This document shows positions 26,646 through 29,607 of a stretch of 29,607 bases of DNA, piece by piece (within the stretch, counting starts at the first letter, position 1; the number at the start of each line of letters is the position of its first letter). The DNA lies in NCBI GenBank assembly GCA_015143735.1, contig VKHC01000013.1, positions 1-29,607 of the forward strand. The letters run 5' to 3'. The translations under genes and the position numbers were made by a program. The DNA is from Synura sp. LO234KE. Lineage: Eukaryota > Sar > Synurophyceae > Synurales > Mallomonadaceae. The notes below the pieces were generated by a model that ran no database searches, had not been told where the DNA came from, and was given only the letters and a program-made list of their open reading frames with translations.

Positions 26646-26725
26646 TACTAAAGAAGGGACTTGAACCCTTAAGCTTTTAGCGTTAGATCCTAAATCTAAT
26701 ATGTTTACCATTTCATCACTCTAGT
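26646..26725 (-). tRNA. trnL(uag): tRNA-Leu(UAG), long variable arm
   Basis: Minus strand: acceptor ACTAGAG/CTTTAGT (one G-T), anticodon arm TTAGA-TTTAGGA-TCTAA (anticodon TAG), class II variable arm (GCTAAAAGC-like), T-arm AAGGG-TTCAAGT-CCCTT, discriminator A. It is the first gene of the minus-strand block that starts at the non-coding region. Confidence 0.93.
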
Positions 26726-26917
26726 AAATTAATTAAAATTATAAAAATTTTTAATTTATTCTTTTTATAGTTAAAAAATAAAATTGCATGGTAAAACAGT
26801 AATTTTATTTTATAAGTTCTTGATTTTTTATATTAATTAGATTGTAATAAAATTATTTTTATATTTTAACTATTTTTAATAAAATATTAAATTAACAATA
26901 AAAAAATTTATGTTACA

Positions 26918-26934
26918 TAGTAATATTATTACTA
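26918..26934. repeat. Palindrome 8-1-8
   Basis: TAGTAATA-T-TATTACTA is a perfect inverted repeat just upstream of the first direct-repeat copy. Confidence 0.6.
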
Positions 26935-26944
26935 ACTTTAAATT

Positions 26945-27012
26945 ATAAACATTTATACCATACATAATTACTTTTTTAACTATTAAAGAGCAAATAAGAT
27001 TTTTAATAGTTA
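26945..27012 (+). repeat. Imperfect direct repeat, copy 1, with hairpin
   Basis: The sequence from ATAAACATTTATACCATAC to TTTAATAGTTA recurs at 27221-27287 with a handful of differences. It includes the inverted pair AACTATTAAA (26978-26987) and TTTAATAGTT (27002-27011) around the loop containing GCAAATAAGA. Confidence 0.8.
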
Positions 27013-27146
27013 TTAAAATAATGTTATATGTTAAAACAGTAATTATGTTTAATAAGTTTTTACACAAATTAATTTTTAATAAAATATCAAAATTATTTAT
27101 ATCTATTCTCTTTTATAAGCAATAAAATTAAAATATATGTTATTAT

Positions 27147-27176
27147 ACTATTAATAATAATAAAACAGTTAATAGT
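27147..27176. repeat. Inverted repeat ACTATTAA / TTAATAGT
   Basis: An 8-bp stem (27147-27154 with 27169-27176) around a 14-base loop that ends in AAAACAG. The stem is the core of the two larger hairpins in this region. Confidence 0.55.
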
Positions 27177-27189
27177 AGTTCAAAATTAA

Positions 27190-27216
27190 TACAATTTAAA
27201 ACAGTTTTAAATTGTA
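27190..27216. repeat. Perfect palindrome, 13-bp arms, 1-base centre
   Basis: Arms TACAATTTAAAAC and GTTTTAAATTGTA flank a single A at 27203. It lies immediately before the second direct-repeat copy. It could form a cruciform or a short-looped hairpin. Confidence 0.7.
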
Positions 27217-27220
27217 AAAC

Positions 27221-27287
27221 ATAAACATTTATAGCATACTTAATTAATTTTTAACTATTAAAGAGGAAATAAGATCTTTAATAGTTA
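27221..27287 (+). repeat. Imperfect direct repeat, copy 2
   Basis: Second copy of the unit at 26945-27012; the internal hairpin arms have become longer and perfect (see 27242-27297). Confidence 0.8.
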
Positions 27288-27297
27288 AAAATTAATT
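27242..27297. repeat. Perfect 23-bp stem-loop
   Basis: Left arm 27242-27264 and right arm 27275-27297 are exact reverse complements, core ACTATTAAAGA / TCTTTAATAGT, around the 10-base loop GGAAATAAGA. It lies 43 bases before the tRNA cluster. It is the strongest secondary-structure element outside RNA genes in the window. Confidence 0.9.
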
Positions 27298-27339
27298 TAT
27301 ATATATATATTATATATTAATGTAATTGAATAATATAAA

Positions 27340-27422
27340 GGATAAGTGGCTGAGTGGTTTAAAGCGCTAGTTTTGAAAATTAGTATATAAATATATCATA
27401 GGTTCAAATCCTATCTTATCTA
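27340..27422 (+). tRNA. trnS(uga): tRNA-Ser(UGA), long variable arm
   Basis: Acceptor GGATAAG/CTTATCT, anticodon arm CTAGT-TTTGAAA-ATTAG (anticodon TGA), long AT-rich variable arm (ATATAAATATAT), T-arm ATAGG-TTCAAAT-CCTAT. First of eight tandem tRNAs. Confidence 0.92.
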
Positions 27423-27463
27423 AAGATAATTTTAAATTAATACTACTATGTTTTTAATTATTT

Positions 27464-27535
27464 TTCTAAATAGCTCAGTGGTAGAGTATTGGGTTGAAAA
27501 CTCAACTGTCGGCAGTTCGATCCTGCCTTTAGATA
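27464..27535 (+). tRNA. trnF(gaa): tRNA-Phe(GAA)
   Basis: Acceptor TTCTAAA/TTTAGAT, where pair 1-72 is a T-T mismatch. T8-A9, D-stem GCTC/GAGT, anticodon arm TTGGG-TTGAAAA-CTCAA (anticodon GAA), T-arm GGCAG-TTCGATC-CTGCC, discriminator A. Confidence 0.92.
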
Positions 27536-27582
27536 TTAAAAAAATAAAATTTTTTAGTTTAAATGTTTTTAACTAATAATAA

Positions 27583-27665
27583 ACTTATTTGACGGAATGG
27601 TAGACGTGACAGATTTAAAATCTGTTCTAATATATTGGGTGTTGGTTCAAGTCCAATAATAAGTA
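27583..27665 (+). tRNA. trnL(uaa): tRNA-Leu(UAA), long variable arm
   Basis: Acceptor ACTTATT/AATAAGT, D-loop with GGAATGGTAGAC, anticodon loop TTTAAAA in a CAGA/TCTG stem (anticodon TAA), class II variable arm, T-arm GTTGG-TTCAAGT-CCAAT, discriminator A. Confidence 0.93.
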
Positions 27666-27689
27666 GGTTCGGCAAAAAATTTATAATTA

Positions 27690-27763
27690 AAGCAGGTAGC
27701 TTAATATGGTAAAGTTTTGGTTTCCAAAACCAAATATTGAGGGTTCAAGTCCCCCCCTGTTTG
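27690..27763 (+). tRNA. trnW(cca): tRNA-Trp(CCA)
   Basis: Acceptor AAGCAGG/CCTGTTT, anticodon arm TTGGT-TTCCAAA-ACCAA (anticodon CCA), T-arm GAGGG-TTCAAGT-CCCCC with one A-C mismatch, discriminator G as expected for Trp. CCA rather than TCA fits a code in which TGA is not Trp. Confidence 0.93.
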
Positions 27764-27768
27764 TTTTT

Positions 27769-27840
27769 ATTTGTTTCGTCTAATGGTAAGGACATTTCTT
27801 TTTCAAGGAAATAATACGAGTTCAATTCTCGTAACAAATA
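27769..27840 (+). tRNA. trnE(uuc): tRNA-Glu(UUC)
   Basis: Acceptor ATTTGTT/AACAAAT, TCGTCTAATGG D-region typical of Glu, anticodon loop TTTTCAA (anticodon TTC), T-arm ACGAG-TTCAATT-CTCGT, discriminator A. Confidence 0.94.
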
Positions 27841-27845
27841 GGTTT

Positions 27846-27920
27846 TGTAGAGTAGAGCAGTTAGGTTAGCTTATCGGTTTCATAGTCCGGAGGTCGTAAG
27901 TTCGAATCTTACCTTTGCAA
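27846..27920 (+). tRNA. trnfM(cau): Initiator tRNA-fMet(CAU)
   Basis: Acceptor TGTAGAG/CTTTGCA, and the initiator-like body TAGAGCAG..GGTTAGCTTATCGG with anticodon loop TTCATAG (anticodon CAT), GGAGGTCG variable region and T-arm GTAAG-TTCGAAT-CTTAC. The bacterial-initiator features are unmistakable. Pair 1-72 is T-A instead of a C-A mismatch, and the anticodon stem has a T-T at 31-39. Confidence 0.93.
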
Positions 27921-27921
27921 C

Positions 27922-27993
27922 AGATAACTAACTCAATGGTAGAGTATTTCGCTTACAACGAAGAAGTTATTGGTTCAACTCCAGTGTTATCTA
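27922..27993 (+). tRNA. trnV(uac): tRNA-Val(UAC)
   Basis: Acceptor AGATAAC/GTTATCT, anticodon arm TTTCG-CTTACAA-CGAAG (anticodon TAC), T-arm ATTGG-TTCAACT-CCAGT, discriminator A. One base separates it from trnfM. Confidence 0.94.
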
Positions 27994-28084
27994 AAATTAA
28001 GATACATACAATTAAATTTGAGTTCTTAATATAAAATGAACCATTATTTTATACTTTATTACAAATTAATAGTATATTTATATT

Positions 28085-28101
28085 AATTTTTGTTTCTTAT
28101 A
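28085..28101 (+). promoter_or_regulatory. 17-nt shared motif, candidate promoter (copy 2)
   Basis: Identical AATTTTTGTTTCTTATA as at 18825-18841. It lies in the 145-base gap between trnV and trnH, 38 bases before trnH, nad3 and rps14. The rest of the gap is AT-rich with no gene recognised. Function is inferred from repetition and placement. Confidence 0.4.
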
Positions 28102-28138
28102 GAAAGATTTACAAGTAATAATTTTAAACTAGTAATTT

Positions 28139-28212
28139 GTTGGGTGTAGCGATAAAGGTAAAGCACCAAACTGTGACTTTGGTAGATGTGAGTTCAAATC
28201 TCATCGCTCAAC
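28139..28212 (+). tRNA. trnH(gug): tRNA-His(GUG)
   Basis: Acceptor TTGGGTG/CGCTCAA plus an encoded G at position -1 (28139) facing discriminator C (28212), the His identity pair. Anticodon arm CCAAA-CTGTGAC-TTTGG (anticodon GTG), T-arm GTGAG-TTCAAAT-CTCAT. Confidence 0.95.
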
Positions 28213-28223
28213 AATAATTATAT

Positions 28224-28589
28224 ATGCTATTATTCTATCAAGAATTTTATAAAGTAGGAATTTTATTAATTTTTAGTATTTTTTTATGTTTTATTATTCT
28301 TTTTGCTTCATATCGGTTTAGTATTTACAATCCAGATACTGAAAAAGTTTCAGCTTACGAATGTGGGTTTGACCCGTATGAAGATGCTAGAAATGTTTTT
28401 GATGTTAAATTTTATCTTATTGCAATTTTATTCATAATTTTTGATTTAGAAGCAGTTTATTTTTATCCATGGTGTGTATCTTTAAGTTTTTTAAATTTAA
28501 ATTCATTTTGGATAATGTTTGATTTTATCTTTGAATTAGGTATAGGTTATTTATATGTTTGGGTTGTTGGTGCATTAGATTGGGAATAA
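28224..28589 (+). CDS. nad3: NADH dehydrogenase subunit 3 (Complex I)
   Basis: A 121-residue NuoA-type subunit with three membrane helices. The conserved loop SAYECGFDPYEDARNVFDVK carries the switch-loop Cys, followed by FDLEAVYFYPW. Typical length. One base separates its stop from the rps14 ATG. Confidence 0.97.
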   Translation: MLLFYQEFYKVGILLIFSIFLCFIILFASYRFSIYNPDTEKVSAYECGFDPYEDARNVFDVKFYLIAILFIIFDLEAVYFYPWCVSLSFLNLNSFWIMFDFIFELGIGYLYVWVVGALDWE

Positions 28590-28590
28590 T

Positions 28591-28920
28591 ATGTTAAACT
28601 TAAAATATAAAGATAAACTTTTAAGATTTCGTTTTAAAAATTTAGAGAAAACTTTATTAATAAATAAATTTTTTTTAAAACATGAGTTTTTGTTTAATAA
28701 AAATTTAAAAAAAAAAATTTTTATTAAACAAAGATTAACTAAATTATATTTTAAAATAAAAAAAAAACTAATAAAAATTTCTCATAATAAAATAATCAAT
28801 CGTTGCATTATTACAAATAGATCACGGGGTGTAAGTAGGGGATTTGGTTTATGTCGTCATAAATTGCGTGAATATTTTTTATTTGGTTTGATTCCGGGAT
28901 ATAAAAAACTTGTATGGTAA
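28591..28920 (+). CDS. rps14: Small subunit ribosomal protein S14 (uS14m)
   Basis: A 109-residue basic protein. The C-terminal signature is NRCIITNRSRGVSRGFGLCR then HKLREYFLFGLIPGYKKLVW, matching bacterial S14 of the zinc-free type (only partial cysteines). S14 lies in the small-subunit head near S3 and S10. Confidence 0.95.
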   Translation: MLNLKYKDKLLRFRFKNLEKTLLINKFFLKHEFLFNKNLKKKIFIKQRLTKLYFKIKKKLIKISHNKIINRCIITNRSRGVSRGFGLCRHKLREYFLFGLIPGYKKLVW

Positions 28921-28929
28921 AGTATACTT

Positions 28930-29003
28930 AAGTGTGTAGCTTAGTTTGGTATAGCATTAGACTTTTAATCTAAATGTCTTGGGTTCAAATCCCAACCCAC
29001 TTA
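28930..29003 (+). tRNA. trnK(uuu): tRNA-Lys(UUU)
   Basis: Acceptor AAGTGTG/CCCACTT with one T-C mismatch (6-67), T8-A9, anticodon arm TAGA-CTTTTAA-TCTA (anticodon TTT), T-arm TTGGG-TTCAAAT-CCCAA, discriminator A. Confidence 0.93.
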
Positions 29004-29005
29004 CA

Positions 29006-29079
29006 ATATCTTTAGCTCAATAGGATAGAGCATTAACCTTCTAAGTTAGTTGTTGCTGGTTCAATTCCAACAAGATATA
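29006..29079 (+). tRNA. trnR(ucu): tRNA-Arg(UCU)
   Basis: Acceptor ATATCTT/AAGATAT, anticodon arm TTAAC-CTTCTAA-GTTAG (anticodon TCT), T-arm GCTGG-TTCAATT-CCAAC with one C-A mismatch, discriminator A. Reads AGA/AGG; a CGN tRNA is not in this window. Confidence 0.93.
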
Positions 29080-29097
29080 TTTAGATTTTTTATAATT

Positions 29098-29484
29098 ATG
29101 GTAAAAAAAAATACAATTTTAAAGGTTATTGATAATTCAGGTGCAAAAACAGCAATGTGTATTTATTTAGGGAAAGGTTTTAAAAAAAATTCAGCTAACC
29201 TTGGGGATATTATTGTTGTAACGGTAAAAACTTTAAGAAAAAAAAGACGTTTATTATCTAAAGTTAAAAAAGGAGATGTTTGCAAAGCACTTATAGTTCG
29301 TGTCAAAAAAAAAAATTTTCAAAACAAATTTGGTGATTTTTGTTTTTTTTATGAAAATTGTATAGTTCTATTAAATAAACAAAATAAGTATATTTTTACT
29401 CGAATATTTGGTGGTATTTTATCTATTTTTCGATATTCTCGTTTTTCTAAAATTATATCTTTATCTAGCGGTATACAAAATTAA
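29098..29484 (+). CDS. rpl14: Large subunit ribosomal protein L14 (uL14m)
   Basis: From ATG 29098 (MVKKNTILKVIDNSGAK) the protein is 128 residues. It holds IDNSGAKTAMCIYLG, GDIIVVTVKTLRK, KKGDVCKALIVRVKK and the truncated-helix C-terminus, all typical of L14. The start was set here because the longer frame from 29050 lies in trnR. L14 forms a subunit bridge. In bacteria it follows rpl16-rpl29-rps17; here it has moved away from that cluster. Confidence 0.95.
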   Translation: MVKKNTILKVIDNSGAKTAMCIYLGKGFKKNSANLGDIIVVTVKTLRKKRRLLSKVKKGDVCKALIVRVKKKNFQNKFGDFCFFYENCIVLLNKQNKYIFTRIFGGILSIFRYSRFSKIISLSSGIQN

Positions 29485-29487
29485 AAT

Positions 29488-29559
29488 TTTTCAATAGCTC
29501 AATGGTAGAGCGTACGACTGTTAATCGTTTGGTTGTAGGTTCAAATCCTATTTGAAAAG
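29488..29559 (+). tRNA. trnN(guu): tRNA-Asn(GUU)
   Basis: Acceptor TTTTCAA/TTGAAAA, anticodon loop CTGTTAA in a CGA/TCG-closed stem (anticodon GTT), T-arm GTAGG-TTCAAAT-CCTAT, discriminator G as expected for Asn. Three bases after rpl14. Confidence 0.95.
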
Positions 29560-29573
29560 TTAAAATATTTATA

Positions 29574-29607
29574 ATGTCAACTTTAAAACAATTATTGATT
29601 TTATCTT
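29574..29607 (+). CDS. Start of a protein gene, possibly rps12 (partial)
   Basis: An ATG 14 bases after trnN opens a frame reading MSTLKQLLILS to the window edge. The opening resembles that of ribosomal protein S12 (M-P-T-x-x-Q-L), which would suit the neighbouring ribosomal genes. Eleven residues are too few to be certain. Confidence 0.45.
   Translation, partial: MSTLKQLLILS

Larger units (their letters stand above)
26726..27339. other. Main non-coding (control-like) region
   Basis: A 614-base gene-free stretch, almost pure A/T, between a minus-strand block (trnL to the L10-like ORF) and a plus-strand tRNA block. It contains a degenerate tandem duplication (about 26791-27030 and 27031-27300), four palindromes or hairpins, and several AAAACAGT words (26793, 27033, 27162, 27198). 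No tRNA, rRNA or believable coding sequence is seen; a 63-codon minus-strand frame (26876-27067) is chance. A role in replication or bidirectional transcription is inferred from position. Confidence 0.7.

Noticed and set aside
26876-27067. 63-codon minus-strand frame in the non-coding region
   Set aside because: Low-complexity Ile/Asn-rich sequence spanning repeat boundaries and hairpins; chance frame in AT-rich DNA.
26726-27339. CRISPR-like or mobile-element array
   Set aside because: Only two degenerate long copies, with no regular spacers, no transposase and no terminal duplication.
27994-28138. Possible mitochondrial 5S rRNA in the trnV-trnH gap
   Set aside because: A GAACC word and an AATAGTAT stretch faintly recall 5S loops, but no closing terminal helix or overall fold could be drawn. 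A covariance-model search (Rfam mt-5S) would decide.

Overview
This window is about 30 kb of a very AT-rich, gene-dense, intron-free mitochondrial genome from a protist. It encodes Complex I subunits (nad1, 2, 3, 4, 4L, 5, 6, 7, 9 and a full-length nad11), cob, cox1, cox2, atp8 and atp9. It also carries many bacterial-type ribosomal protein genes, both rRNAs (the LSU only as its 3' end), 23 tRNA genes and two Tat translocase genes. Every recognisable reading frame uses TGG for Trp, the frames checked end in TAA or TAG, and the only Trp tRNA has anticodon CCA, so TGA is not visibly used as a sense codon. The rps8-rpl6-rps2-rps4 string, the mitochondrial tatC, the long nad11 and the lack of any tRNA-Thr gene here fit a stramenopile, probably a heterotrophic one. 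That placement is an inference; no phylogeny was possible.

Layout. 1-9458 (+): LSU 3' end, SSU, trnG, nad4L, atp8, rps8, rpl6, rps2, rps4, trnP, nad6, trnA, trnQ, cox2, cob, a tRNA-like relic, nad11, trnD. 9548-18745 (-), read right to left: trnI(GAU), nad2, nad9, nad7, nad4, a divergent rpl5-like ORF, nad5, trnM(CAU), trnY, cox1. 18874-22197 is mixed: rps13, rps11, trnS(GCU), nad1, rps10, a CAU tRNA and atp9 on +, with tatC and a 44-codon tatA on - interleaved around rps10. 22252-26725 (-), read right to left: trnL(UAG), trnC, a large unidentified membrane ORF, rpl2, rps19, rps3, rpl16, an S1-domain ORF and a possible rpl10. 26726-27339 is the only long non-coding stretch; it lies between divergent gene blocks and is full of repeats and hairpins. 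27340-end (+): eight tRNAs, trnH, nad3, rps14, trnK, trnR, rpl14, trnN and the start of a probable rps12.

The genes form the usual mitochondrial set: respiratory-chain cores plus the ribosome and tRNAs needed to translate them. Spacing is extremely tight (TAATG junctions, overlapping ends, tRNAs directly against coding starts), which implies long transcripts cut at tRNAs. The most interesting items are the tiny tatA next to tatC; three fast-evolving candidate ribosomal protein ORFs (rps1-, rpl10- and rpl5-like); the unidentified 348-residue membrane protein; the duplicated hairpin-bearing non-coding region with a perfect 23-bp stem; a 17-nt motif repeated upstream of two plus-strand gene runs; and a tRNA-like element lacking a T-arm.
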